Source of the DNA: Lomentospora prolificans
Taxonomy: Eukaryota; Ascomycota; Sordariomycetes; Microascales; Microascaceae
Reading direction: 5' to 3'
DNA: 64,000 nucleotides
NCBI GenBank assembly: GCA_029532625.1
Contig: JARFXM010000011.1
Coordinates: 3,547,501 to 3,611,500, forward strand
Shown here: positions 36,911 through 49,449 of the stretch, in pieces
Layout: the number at the start of each line of letters is the position of its first letter
How positions within the stretch are numbered: the first letter of the stretch is position 1
The notes under the pieces: generated by a model
Seen by the model: only the letters and a program-made list of their open reading frames with translations
Database searches by the model: none
What the model was told of the DNA's origin: nothing
Translations under genes and position numbers: made by a program

Positions 36911-38382
36911 TCATGGCAAATCTCTCCGCGCAGACGGATCCTGGGGTGGATAGCCAGGGTACTGCTGGTGGTTCCGTCCATCTTGGTTGGAAGCTAGCCA
37001 CTGAACCCCGGGGTTTGCCTGCGCAGGTTGCTCCGCCGGTCTCTTGGTGTCGTCACTAGAGCTACCAGAGCTGCTGCTGTTTCCGGATTGGTTGGAAGCA
37101 CCAGGAACCAGGTTGGTGACAGCCATGGCGATAGAGGCGACGACAAAGCCCCTAAGCTCCGCATCTTCCTTCGCATCCTCCTTTTGAAGTCTGTACCTCT
37201 CATCCTTGCTCATGTTGGCACGGCGGATGTTGCGGATCTCCTGAGTGATGAAGAGCATGACTTCTTCGGGGCATCGGTTGCGGGGGAGGGCGTACTCCGT
37301 CTTTCGGACGTATCGTCGGGTGACATCGGTGGCTCCGTCAATGGAAAAGGCAATGCAGTAGGACATCTTCTTTCCCCAGCCTTCGGTGTAGAGCCTCGGG
37401 TTGTCCCAGATCTCTTCGACGGGGTCAACGTGGACCCATCTCTGCTTATGCTCCGAGTACACTTCAGTCCAGACGTGGTCCTCGGCATTCCACACCCAGC
37501 GGACGCGACCGCCAACAGCTCTGCAAAGCATGCTAAAGCAGTTGGCCCATTCGCCCACACGGCCACGCCTGGTCTGAAGTAGCCTCCACACATCACCGTA
37601 CCTAGGGAACCTTTCGAATGCGCCACAGTCGGCGGCAGAGCAGCGGTAAAGCTCAACTCGGAGTGCGCCGCAGGCACTCTCGTCGGGCGTTGGGGCAGCC
37701 ATTCCATGGGCAATTGTTGGTGAGAGGCAGACAGGGCATGGCGGGTTGTTTACCCATGTGAAGAAGGAACGCTTGAACCACCTAGATAGATTGTTTAGAG
37801 GACATGTACTTGGATAGCAAGGTAGAGGGCTAGATGAGAAGCAGTTGCGTACCTTAGAAGCGCGCGGATTACACAGTCCTGATGACCCCACTCCGGTTTA
37901 CTTTGACCCAAGCTCGCGGCCTGGGCTTGCAATACCTGAGTCTCCTCCTCCGCCTCGGCGTATATCCTCTCGAGGGGGATAATTTGCAAAGCCTCGTCCA
38001 GAAGACCAGGGTTTTCGTACTTCGTCGGCGTGAGGGAAAGGCTGATCATCAGACTCCTGAACTTTTGGGATTCTCGGTCGTCGGCGCTGGGAGGCGTTGG
38101 AATTTTAGGTAGGTGTCGAATTGATGAGTAGGAAGGTGGCGTGGAGTGACCGTGGGATGTGGATGGTCGTCCGGATGAACTGGATGCGGCACCTCGAAGG
38201 TTGGCGGTCGAGGTGCATTCGCGAGGTCCTGGAGATCCGAACCGACGAGGTTGCGCTCGCAGTTCATTCATGCGCTTATCTCGCAGAAGGGACTCGAACC
38301 GTATCCTCAAATCTCGTGCCCACTCTTCGTCGAAGCTTTGGCCCGAGGCGGGCTCGTTGTTCGGCTGGTTCTGGCCAGCCAT
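36911..38382 (-). CDS. PNG1: PNG1 homologue, catalytic cysteine replaced (acatalytic PNGase)
   Basis: A peptide:N-glycanase family protein with a transglutaminase-like fold. Exon 1 is 38382-37853 and exon 2 is 37781-36911, with a 71 nt intron (GTACGC...ATCTAG), giving 466 residues. The zinc-binding CPVC ... CSAADC pairs are intact. The catalytic triad is not: the Cys of the GRCGEWAN signature is Val252 (GRVGEWANCF), while His279 (EDHVWTEVY) and Asp296 (WVHVDP) remain. The protein should therefore not deglycosylate. From memory, PNG1 in filamentous ascomycetes such as Neurospora is known to be acatalytic and to act in hyphal polarity and wall integrity, which fits. The C terminus is a disordered Ser/Gln/Pro tail. 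An in-frame Met further upstream (38481) exists; MAGQNQPNN at 38382 is the more typical start. Confidence 0.93.
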
Positions 38383-41300
38383 GGTTGCGGTTGGGATTGG
38401 CGACGTTAGATGATTAGGTTCGGGTCTCGTCGCAGGTTTGATGTAAAGTCGAATGGCCGTCTCGAGAGAACCAGACTCCAATAAGTTTCCCTGCGCCTTG
38501 TTGTGCGATTAAAGACCTGAGGGGGAGCGGCGGCCAGGGATGCGGATGGCGTGAGGTGTCAAGCAGTATGCGGCGAGACGATTGCGAATCCAGGATCGAG
38601 GGTTGGTTTGGAGAAGTTATTTGCAGACACGGATCGCCGCAGGAGAGGAGAGGGATCCTCTGTTTTCTCGAGTCTGCCACCCCCGAGTCCTTCTTGGTCG
38701 CTTAAAGTACTCGGCTGATATCAATGAGCGTATCCCGTCTCGGCACTTCCCCTTCTCCGCCGTCAGAGAATCGTTAAGCTGTTCGGGGGTCGAGGAGCGA
38801 CTCGATGGGGGATCGAAGAATCGAAATGCTAGTTGAATGAAGCTGGTCGAGTCATGAGTGATGTTGGAGCTGGAGAGGTTTTCCGGCGCCGTGAACGTGT
38901 CGGTCGAGGGAATTTCCCGTCGAAATGGATCGTAGATGGCAGGGCAGTGCCTTGGGTTTGGCGATGTGAGTATGAGGGTCGGGTATATGTTGGGGCGGAG
39001 GCAGCGCACGACTGACAGCCAGCCAAGGGAATTAAGAGAAATCGGCAGGGGAGTGACGCCTCTGGTGTGTGGTGGGCCTAGTGTGGACCTGTGGGGGGAA
39101 AGGCGCATGGAAAATGGGAAATGGTCCAGGGTGTCGAAAGGCATACGCGTAAGCTGCGTGAGAAGAGCCAATCAGAGGCCGTGTCTCATTAACACTGGCT
39201 TGTTTGAACCCGATGCGCAGTACGAAGACGACGGCCTCCACGTACAAAGTACAAGTACAGGTACAAGTACTTTGCCTTTTACGCAAGGTTTGCAAAGGCG
39301 AATCCAATCCGCATCGATGCGCCCTCACCTCCGCTGCCTGTGTGCTGCCTGGTAGCCCTGGAGGGGATTGAAGCCCTTAATATTGCTTTTCGCCTTAACG
39401 TTCTGGTTTTTAGCGCTGGTTCCCCTTCTGTAAGTATAGGCTGTTGTGGGCGGGAGTACCTTATGCTGGTGGCACTGAGGAGCGAACGCTACCTAATAAG
39501 TATCCTCAACGGTATCCCATTTTCCTCACGGTCGTAAAGGTCGTAATTTTCGTCGTCAGTCTCCAGTCGTCATGAGCCAAGAAGGGTCCACGGCATCCCC
39601 AACCCATACCACACGCAGGCACACGTATTTCGTATGACTGATGAGGATCCCTTGGCAATCCTATTTTAGTCTGTCGGTCGTCCCCATCGAATCCCCATTT
39701 CCGTAATTCGCAATTCGCATTCGTGATCTGGTCTACGTCTGGTCTACGAATGCTTCCCAAACCTTGATTCATGAGTTCAGTGATGTTTACCAAGTCGGTC
39801 TGCCAGTAAACAGTACATTGACAGTGACAGACCCCGGTGCTTGGCTTAATTCCGCTCTTTCCACTCCCCGATAGTAGGCATGAATGATCATATCCGATTT
39901 ACGGAACACTCCCTCCTCTTCGTGGAGGCAATTGATGTGTTATGGCCGGATGTTTCCATTATCAGATATTGCTGTATTCGTGGACACTTCACGCCAGGCA
40001 ATGAAATCGAACGAGCGTGTGGAGGATACATCGAGTCGGACGCGCACTCAATACCATGACACTGTGCGGTACATGTGCCTAGGGCGCCAAGAACCGCCTG
40101 AAGCCTGCAGACGATCTGCTGGATTGCGCAGATGTGATCGCCCTTTACAGTGTCAGATTCGTCGCAATAAACTGTATGTTGGTTCCGTTCTTCCGTTCTC
40201 CCCATCCCAAGCGATCAGTCCAGGTCAATCACTTATGTGCGAAGTACCTGTACCGGCTGTGAGACAAACCCACTGACCCTTGTCAGAACACTCCTCATAG
40301 TATTCGAAACTACTAATTTCTTACTAGCATCTGCTAATCTCAAAGTATCTGATACTCCCAGTGCCTTTTAGCCTCTCTCCGCCCAGCGTTTCGGCTCGCT
40401 TCTGGGGGCTTTGGAGGGGGTGGAAGGGGCGATGACGAGGCGCTGATTTCCGTTTTTAGTTCCAAGATCCAGTGGCGCTGCTTTGCCCTGCGCAGCAAGC
40501 GGCAACCCCATTGCTGGCTTTTACAACGGCGAAGGGCAACATAGGACGGTGGAGGTCGTTTCGAAGTTGGAAGCGTCGCTGATATCCGGACCGGAGACTT
40601 CTCTGGAGAGAATACTACCTCTCCCGGAAAAGAAGGGTTTCACGATGGATGCTAGTTTAAACTTCTCCTGCATGGCATCCGGCATGGCACTGCGATGCCG
40701 TGGTCTCTCACTTGGACTTTTCTTATTGATTAGAGTGTAACGCTCCTACTAAGCACCTCCATCTGCGCCGGCGAAACATAACCGACCGAGTTGAGATTCC
40801 GCTGGCTGTGGGAATTCTCCAGCCGAGTCCGCGTATGCATCTACCCCTTTGCTATCGTACTTTGCTTGGGGAAAACGGCAATATGTCAGGGCCGCGCCGT
40901 CAAGTATGTAAATGTGAGAAGGGGGTTTGTCTTCCCCGATGACAGGTCCCCCTTTCTGAGATTGTCTTGGCAAGAAAGAAAAAGAGTTGATGGTACCTGG
41001 TCAGAACCATTCGTAATCCTCGCCACTGGTTCTCGCTGGTCTACGTGTTCTTGCTACCTCTGATCCTGGAGAGGTCCCATTAATCCATTTGATGATCGGC
41101 GACGGCGAAGCCATACGTATTTCTTTCCGTCTCTAGGCACACGAAGTATTCGTTGAGGGAGCCTTGTGCCTGTGGCCGACTCAGCTGGACCTGCGCGGTC
41201 GTCAGTGTCTCACGTCCTGGGATTGTGTCAAACAACCGGCGGGAGGGTGATCGCTGCGGAGATATGGCCGTCATTTCCTGGCTATGTTGGCGAATGTTTC

Positions 41301-44300
41301 TACCCTTCTTCGCCGCCCAGTCGCATCAAATGATCTGGGAATCTTTATTGTGGCTCACTTGACGTGCTCTCCCGTACACCACCTTAACGTCCATCGATGC
41401 ATCGGCAAGGATTAGATCTTGCTCGACAAGGCCAGCGTTTGCCCTTGCGGGCCTTGCCAACCCATCCTACTTAGGCAACCTTGAGCTTGCGATCAGCGCA
41501 GGGTAGCTTGATTTCTTCTTCCTCGAAGCTCATGTCTACAACTCTTTCTCCTCTGTTGTTCTTCCCCCTTCTCCTCCCTAGATATCGAATATTGACACGG
41601 CTCCAATGATAAATCCGCCAAATTATGTCCGTGGGTAGTCCCGCAATATGGTCATGTTTTTTGCAGTTTTGGGTCGAATCTCTCAGGGATGTGGAATATC
41701 AAGTTTCAGATCGCCTTTCAGTCGGCTGCCGGAAATTCGAGTTCCGAGAGGCGCTTGCTCAGTAAAACGGCAGATTCTATTGAACAACATTAAACAATGC
41801 TTTGCAACCTTGACGCACTGATGTTAACGGGCCAGCATTGCTGTAAATGTTTATGCCTATAGCGCTCCATGAAGACGTAAAATGAGCCCAGGTTTGCGGG
41901 CTGGCCCACCCTCGTCTAGAACTGCCTCCAGGAGCAACTGAGATACCAATATTGTGAACGGGAATATGCAATTTGAAGAGTAAGCGTCAGGCCGGTCAGG
42001 CACCTCTCCGCCATACGGCCCGCCAGCGCTCGGTCTTAGCAGGTTACATCTCCCGGGAGCAGCCTTTCGCTTGCGAATTTCCCAATCGAGATGTAACGTA
42101 GATATTCGACTTTCGCGCCGGCTTGCAAATGAAGGCGCACACCTGATCACGCATGCTCGTCGCACATGCCTTGCCCTCGCGGGCGGGCGATTCTTACCGA
42201 GTTCTCAACAGGTGTCACCGCCACGACGAAGGATGAAGGGACTGGATATTGACACACAGAAGGGTTTACACCATCGCATTCACTTGTCGGAGTCGGCAGT
42301 GAAGTTTGCCAGGGAGAGGCGCTTTTCCACTTTCAATGGCTCCTCTGCTGCCTTAAGGCGGAGCGACTCCTCGGAATGCCCCAGGCAGTCGGCCCACCGC
42401 CACAGAGCACAGATTTGCAGAGTCAACACTCGGCCACCTCCGGAATATAGCATTCACTAGACGTCTTGAAGTATTCGCAACGGCGAAGAAATTTGACTCA
42501 GTTTGCTTCTACCTTGAGAGGACTCTACTTGCGTACACCTCTCCGCCAAGACAGGGGTTGACGAACCAACATGGAGGTCTCGTTCTGCTAGTAACAGTCT
42601 GTGGCATCGTCAACAATGCTCGTTGAGATGAATGTAAGGCTTTCTCCTCACAGACGCACGTTTGACAAGATCGTTTGTACCTGTACCTAACTAGGCACCG
42701 CCGGTAACCTTGAACGATTATTATCGATCTCTATGTGCCGGTTAGGGATGCACCGGTTCAGGGACCTGAATGACGCGGCTAGGACAAACTTATACGATCG
42801 AAGAGAGACGGGCTAGGAGGTACGTACCCTTTTTGTATTTATTGCCTACAAGTGCTAGTTAAGAGACACATTTTGATGGATCCAGGCTTTGAATTTTCGT
42901 TTTAAGCATAATCAGCACAAGTTGCAAAGAGCAGACGAACAGGTCGGTCAATGAACGAGGCATCCCTGTGGAAGGTTGTCGGACCCGACCCGGAGACCAA
43001 GAGGTGGTGAGAATACACTGGACGGTGAAACGTGACTGCGGTCCATTCTCTGGCTGGACACCTACGCTTAATTTGCGAGGTATCCCATTTCTCGCTCCGT
43101 GGGCAGCTGCCGGCTTCATCATCGTAGCCTTTCGATGAGGGTCATGGTTCTAATCTTTTTTTTTCCCTCTCCTCCGGCGTTGACTTCGGCTGACTCTGCG
43201 ACTGCTCTCTTGCACGTACGCGTACGACGATACGGTAACCAACGGAATTTTACTCTTAGTGCTGCTGGTGTCCTGGCTCTTGTCTGTGTCCCACACGTAC
43301 CATTTGATGCCAAGACTCTTTTCTTTTCCTTTCTCTTTTTTTTTTTTTTTTTTTCCTTTTTACTTTTTCGCCGATAGGATTTGAGGAGGGTGTGTGTGGG
43401 CAAGTGTGGGAAGCCACACGAAGGACAACACCACGCAATGACGCGTCATCCACTCTGCTGGAATTTCAATGTACCCCTTTTTAGAGTCGCACCCTATCCC
43501 ATATTGATTTCCATACCAATCCTGCAGTGCGTGCATCCGAGTGAGAGCGTATTATAGATTATATTAGAGAAAGAGCGAGAGTGTGAGTGTAGGGTGTGTT
43601 GCGTCCGTTGCAGCTCATATATTTGATATCGATGGCTTCCACTGGGCCCCTCCGATGATCGACTAGCCAGCCTTCGGAGAACACTTGCAAGACCCCCATC
43701 AATTGACTGATGCATGTACTCAAGGAGGCGACCTGCTTGCGTGTACTAGGCGGGGATGACGAGTTGGAGATCAATTGATGGATGGTTGATTATTAAAACA
43801 GACAGCCTGTCGGACTATTTCCTTCTGATGAGGCTTAAGATTGTTTATTTGAAGTCAGGGACAAGCTCCTTCGAATCTTCGGCTGTTGAAGCCAAGAATG
43901 GGAGAGTATTGGACGGCTCCTCAACTCTTTTGCGGTCCCGACCCCGTTTCAAGCATTTTTGAGATCACCTTTTTGTGCGAATCGTCTTGCTGCTCGCCTC
44001 TGTTCCCGAGACCATGATGGGGGACATAAGCATGCTCACGAGCTAGGTAGTGGATTCTTTAGTCCCGTCAATTGGAGAGGCCATCGCACAGAGGTCTTGG
44101 AATTGGGGAGCTGGCGGTCACCCGAGCCGCATCCACAAGATAATATCGCCTCTCCGTGCTGAAAGCGGCCGTGTAGACGATCAAGTGGGTCAACGGTCTG
44201 CTCCAAGCATCTAGTGTAAAAGAAAAGAGAATGGAAACTTTCTCTTTGCTCTCTTGTCTCTATTAGTGTACTACCATTTTCCTCTTTCGTCGTTCTGGAA

Positions 44301-45844
44301 CCTGCTTGCGACGGACTTCTAGACCTTCCAGCCCACGCAAGCCTCCCCCCTCCTCCTCTGCCAAGACGCCGTCTCCCCCCAAAAGTCGACCTATTCTGCG
44401 ACGATCTGCTCGTAAAGCCAATTTGCCCCCTAGTTGGCGCGGGAAAGTTCTTGATACTTTCCTCTGCTTTCCTGGGTTTCTTTGCTGACATAGAATTCTG
44501 GTTTACTGAGCCTTGGGGGGAATTTGACCGCGGATCTTGATTTCCCCAGCAAGGAGCTGGACTATTTTGGGTCGTGGCATGCATGCGTTTTAGCGTTGGT
44601 CGAGTCCATCGATACATATTTCATTGATCAATGTTATTATCAAGAAAAGAGAGGCCTCGACCGACCTTTCTGCCTCGCCTGGCGGTGCCCACATATCCAC
44701 TTACACTTCCTACGCGGCCCGCTTTGGCCCAGCAGGCAGGCGAGCTCCCCACATTCCCTCAGAATGCTGTTAGCAAGTCGAAAATTCTCCGCTCCCTTCT
44801 GTGGAGGCTTTCTCGGAGCTAATCGGCGAATGTCCCCCGTGATCCAGTGTCGAGAATTCTTTTCCGTCACGGGGAAAAAAGAGAGGAGGAGGACGCGTGT
44901 ATCCACAACGCCTATCAGGAACTATGGATCCCCCAATATCCAATATCCACTTTAGTCTCCATCAGACGTGACGTCCACCCACAGCTTGTTGGGGATCTAG
45001 AGACCCTTTTTCTTCTTCTTTTTCCTTTCGCCTCCTCTCGTATCTTGCTTCCTTTTTGCCGTCTCGGGCTTGTGTTCCGGGTGTCTGTCGAACCATTCAA
45101 TGGAACAGAGTGCGGGTATCACGGATGTTGTGCTATATTGTTGATGCACCGGGAACGGTCGTATCTGCGTTCCTGGTCGGCTTCTCTGTGCCATGTAAAT
45201 TAACCGTGGGAATTGGGGCATCTTCGACTTCCTGACGACGGGAATGTCCCAACGGCATCCAACGTCACCGTGCGGGACGGGAGGGATACGCAAGCCGATG
45301 CCCGGTACGGCTCCTCACTCCGGATCATCTTGGGACTTGCGGACTCTGAAACTAGGCCGATTGGTACCGCCGCCCAATTTTTGTCTGTCTGGGGCAAAAG
45401 TCTTGTGTAGGCTTCCCACCCCAGTCGCCGCCCACGATGTAGGTGGAGGGAGGGCATGCGACGCCCGAGAGACTTGCAGCCTCTTTGAATAGAGAAGACA
45501 CCTGACCCAAACCCTGAATGGTGGCCCCGTCTAGTTAGTGGATGATGATTCCTCACAATTTCCAAGTCATCAGAACCAAGGGACCCATCTTGCTGGTGGG
45601 GTATCATGAACGAAGCATGGGAGCCTTCAAGATCTCTTCGTCGCTTAAACGCCAACACATCTCCATCATTGAGCTAAACTAGATACCATGACTATACAGA
45701 AAGAGGTTGCAGGCTCGACAAGCGCGGAAGGAAGCACACGCAAATCGAGCGGGGTATTCTCGCTCTCGAGGCATCCATGCCCCCTCCTGGCCACGTCAAC
45801 TCGCTGTCCTGGAGGCGGACTGCCAAATGAGAGAGGGCGAAAAC
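38383..45844. other. Large gene-poor stretch, no gene recognised
   Basis: About 7.5 kb between the PNG1 start and the UTP4 stop, the largest gene-free block between genes in the window. No frame shows family resemblance. The longest candidates (38617-39171 minus and 44036-44617 minus) are low-complexity or arginine-rich and have no partner exons that I could find. A palindrome-like run of GTAC repeats lies at about 39240-39272 and a T-run at about 43337-43352. It may be mostly promoter and UTR sequence, a long non-coding RNA, or a degraded insertion. Confidence 0.45.
43337..43352. repeat. Poly-T run
   Basis: A T homopolymer run inside a wider pyrimidine-rich tract in the gene-poor region. 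There is no target-site duplication or 5' element that would mark it as the tail of a retroposon. Confidence 0.7.
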
Positions 45845-48535
45845 CTAGTAGTACGTTCGATCCTTGTTCGAAACGTAACGCTCCGGTAGATCGATAGCCC
45901 AATGAGGCCGCTCAATGAGGGCAACCTCAACCTGGTGATCGGTGGAAGGCGAGTTACTCAAAGGCACGATACCTAGAATGGGCCTGTACTTAGTCGTTGT
46001 CCACCATCTCGTCGCGCTACCCTTCTTTTCTTCTCCGACCTCCTTCTTCCTCAATGCCATAAGTTCGCTGCTTTGTGTAGTCGTGCCCTCCTCGTTTTCG
46101 TCATCACTAATATCCACCTCGTCTCTATTCCGACCACCAATAAGCAAGGCGTGGGTTTCTTTCGAGGCACCATCAAACTTGTATACTTTGTGGGGTCCAA
46201 GGGCGCCAACCTGCATCCGATTGCCTGCTCCGCTATCGGTATCTAGCCTCTTACGCTTTTTGCTGTGCGAAGACGAGATTTTAGGGTCTACGTGCAAATC
46301 GAGCATGTAGATAAAGCTCGGTCCGTAGATCCACGCACGAGAACCCTGCCACACAACTCCCTTTGCGGCATCACGCCCATCGAGCATCTCTGGGGGCAGT
46401 CCACCACCTCTTGTGCGTCGTGTCCAGTTGGTGAGCGAGCCTTTGAGCGGATGGAACGCAAGGACGTCAAAGGGGGCCGTGACCGCCAATAGAGTGTAGT
46501 CGTCATGCGCCGTCGTATCTGCTGTCGTTTCCGAGGTTCCATTCGTCATCTTAGTCCGAGGAAGATCGTGAGAGAAGGATAATACGACGGGCGTTGACGA
46601 TAGTTTGGGCAGTTGTCCGGCTGCGGGGTTCCGAGTCCACCTGGCTTTCCTGATCTTGTGGCCATTGCTGGCTTCATCGTCATTCCCTTCACCGTCTGAA
46701 CCAGATGACGAGGAAGAGTTTTCACCATCATCTTCTTGGCCCTTCTCATCCGCCACGGGCTTTTCAAGGCCGCGTAGCAGCCAAGTATCGATGTATCCAG
46801 CTAGATCAACTGTGGCCAGCATCTTGCTGTCAGGAGAGAAGCAAGTTTTTGTAATGCTCCTGTCATATGACCCGAGCCCACCTAGTAGCTTGTGCCGAGG
46901 AACGTCTCGCCGGAGGCGCTTTAACCTCTGGGCCTTGGAAAGGGAGAACACTGATGGCGCCCCTTTGGATGTGCTCTGTCGGTCTATTCTCGAGACCAAG
47001 ACCGTTTCGCTTTCCTGGACTATACATAACCATCGTGCATCGGGAGAGAGGCTAAGACTAGCTGCTCCCATTTGCGTGAAATCGGCAGGGAGTTTTATTG
47101 GGGAGACTTGAATATCGGCAGGTGATGTAGGCCTGTGATGAGAAAGGTGAAAGGCCTTGATTCCCGACGCGGCAGATGAGACAGCTAGGAAAGTTCCAGC
47201 TGAGTTGATCACTGCAGAGGAAATGTTTGATTCGGTGTTGAGAATGATGGTCTTGAGGAGCTTTTGGTTGCCGTCGACACCCGCTCCAGACGACTTCTTG
47301 TACAAGGGACCAAATGGACGTTGCAAAGACCAGATGTGAATTTCTTGGTTCCACCAGCTGACGATAAATCGCGCGTGAACTGCACTCAAAAGCGGTGGCT
47401 GTTGAGGAAGATGTGAAAGCTTTCTGTGGTTCTCAAGACCCAACTCCTTCATAGGTAGGACGACAGGAGCAGCATCGGGACCTAGAAATCAGATTAGCAA
47501 CTAAGGGCGTGAAGAAAATTAAAAGAGATGCATACCTCCGGAAACTATCACGCTCTTGTTTCCACTTTCGAAGGCCGCCATGGCCTTAACATCGTGGTCG
47601 TGGTAGCGCCGGCCCCAGACCTTACCCCAGCGATCACTTCCAGCAACCTTTTTGTAAAAGATGGTTCTCCGATCCATTCCTCCGCTAGCAATGATCGATC
47701 CATCAGCACTAACCGCCAAGCTCAATGCGTCCGAATCATGGCTCTGAAGTCGTTGTGTCTGGGTATACGTCTTGCTATCCCAAATACAAACTTGGCCGGT
47801 TGAATCGGCCGAGACGATATCACCGTCTGGCAGACACTTGACGGACCACACTATGATGTCTCGAGCCCCCCCAGCGAGATCGGACCCGAGGGTCATTGTA
47901 CGCAAAAGCATACCCTTTTTTGTGTCGTATATGCGAATGGTGCTATCGGAGCAGCCGACAACTGCCGTATGCGAGTTCAAGAAAGCGAGACTCAGCGCTT
48001 GGTGTTTCTTAGCCTGAGATCGGACCAGGACCTTGTCAAAGCGCAGAGAATCATCTTCAACCGAGTAGCTAACGAGCTCTCCTTTTATGGTGCCAGCGAT
48101 GAGCCGGGTAGTCTGGAGGTTGGACTTCCCGGACGAGACGGGCTGGGCGGCGAGGCACCATACTTCGCCGTGGTTGCCTGTCGCATGGCGCTTGGGCGCG
48201 CCCTCGAGTAGATCCCATTCGGTTATAGTAGAGCTTGATCCAATGCTGAATAGGCGCATGCGCCCAGCGGCGATCTTATTGTCAGCCAGACCCCGGTCGG
48301 GTTCGGTAACCCATACCAATCCGTCAATGCTTCGGTCACTACCACCGTGGATGACCTTCTCTTGCAGCCAGACACCATTTAACGGATTCCATATTTCAAT
48401 ATCGCCATTCTCTCTTCCAATGGCTAGGCGTGCGCTACTCGCTTGTTCTGCGTTCTGGGCACGGGGGTGGGAGAAGGCGATGGCGTTGATGGCGGCAGGA
48501 GAGTATGGTAGAAAACGGCAGCGGTGGATATCCAT
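45845..48535 (-). CDS. UTP4: U3 snoRNP protein Utp4 (WD40, t-UTP complex)
   Basis: Utp4 (human Cirhin/UTP4) is a WD40 protein of the t-UTP/UTP-A complex, which joins nascent pre-rRNA first and is needed for 18S processing in the nucleolus. Exon 1 is 48535-47536 and exon 2 is 47481-45845, separated by a 54 nt intron (GTATGC...TTCTAG), giving 878 residues. The N terminus MDIHRCRFLPYSPAAINAIA, then LAIGRENGDIEIWNP, is the family signature. Several WD repeats follow (QVCIWDSKTYTQTQRLQSHD, SIIASGGMDRRT). The second half carries an acidic Ser/Glu insert and a basic KKRKR patch typical of nucleolar proteins. Length is in the range of fungal Utp4. It shares a divergent promoter with NPT1. Confidence 0.93.
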
Positions 48536-49449
48536 TCTGGCGACTCCGGGCGGTGATCTCGAGAAACTAAATATCGACGCCGAGATTCCCACCTGGATTT
48601 ACCGCGGAGGTTCGATTTTTGGTGGGATTAGGCTTGGCTGCGGCACGAATGCTTGTTCAAGAGCGAGGGACGAGGTTCTCAATTCTCGGAAGCGGAAAGC
48701 GCTTCTTGGTCGTTGTTCCACCGAAGAATATTTTTTTTTCTGCCCAATTTTCCGGAGAGCGGTGTACTACAGTGGTGTGTGGTAAGTACATATGTAGCCC
48801 ACTTGCAAATTTCAGTCGAGGAATACTTGGTCTGTGCATTGGTTACCCCTCCACCCCACTCTCCTAAGTCGTTGAAATGGCAGGAGCTGGCTCTGGCATG
48901 TCTACTTTTCGGATTGGTTTCTTTGGTCTCCCGAGTTGTCGTTACCTATATCACCTAATACAGCTCGTAAGCTAAATGAGCTCATCTTCTGACGTTAATT
49001 GTGTTAGAAGAGAAGACATAAAGAGGTTGGTTGCCAAGGCAAGCGTTACTCGTTTTCTGTAGTGTTTCGGCCTGGAGAGGTCTTTCTGAATCGAGAATGA
49101 TCTTGCAGGATGAGATTTCTTCCTTCCCTAGTAGAGTTACTTTTTACAGAGTTGTTCTTTCCTATTAAATCCCTCTACTTTCCTTTTAGTTGCGCTGTGT
49201 GACTAAACTGTAGCCATCTTGATCATACTATTAACGAATACCCGTGATTCGCCTTTTCGCCTTTTCCTCGGCCTCAGCGTCACTGAAATCCTTAACAACT
49301 CACAATCCTCACCACCCTTCTGCTTCCGACAAAGTGCTCCTCCCTTCCTGCGCAAACCGTCCCTTTCTTCATAGGCTTGAGGGAATCAAGGTTTGACGCC
49401 TACAATTTAGAAACATCACTACATTGGCCATATCTATTTCCTCGGCGCA
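48536..49449. promoter_or_regulatory. Divergent promoter region, UTP4 / NPT1
   Basis: About 910 bp between the two start codons. Pyrimidine-rich runs lie just before the NPT1 ATG (49280-49440), and A/T-rich runs near 48725 lie upstream of UTP4. No specific binding site was identified with confidence. Confidence 0.5.

Noticed and set aside
38617..39171. 184-codon minus frame upstream of PNG1
   Set aside because: No motif, overlaps several other open frames and sits where the PNG1 promoter or leader is expected.
43321..43352. Poly-T run as a retroposon tail
   Set aside because: No element body, target-site duplication or coding remnant adjoins it.
44036..44617. 193-codon minus frame in the gene-poor block
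   Set aside because: Low-complexity Arg/Gly/Ser composition, a competing frame on the other strand and no family resemblance.
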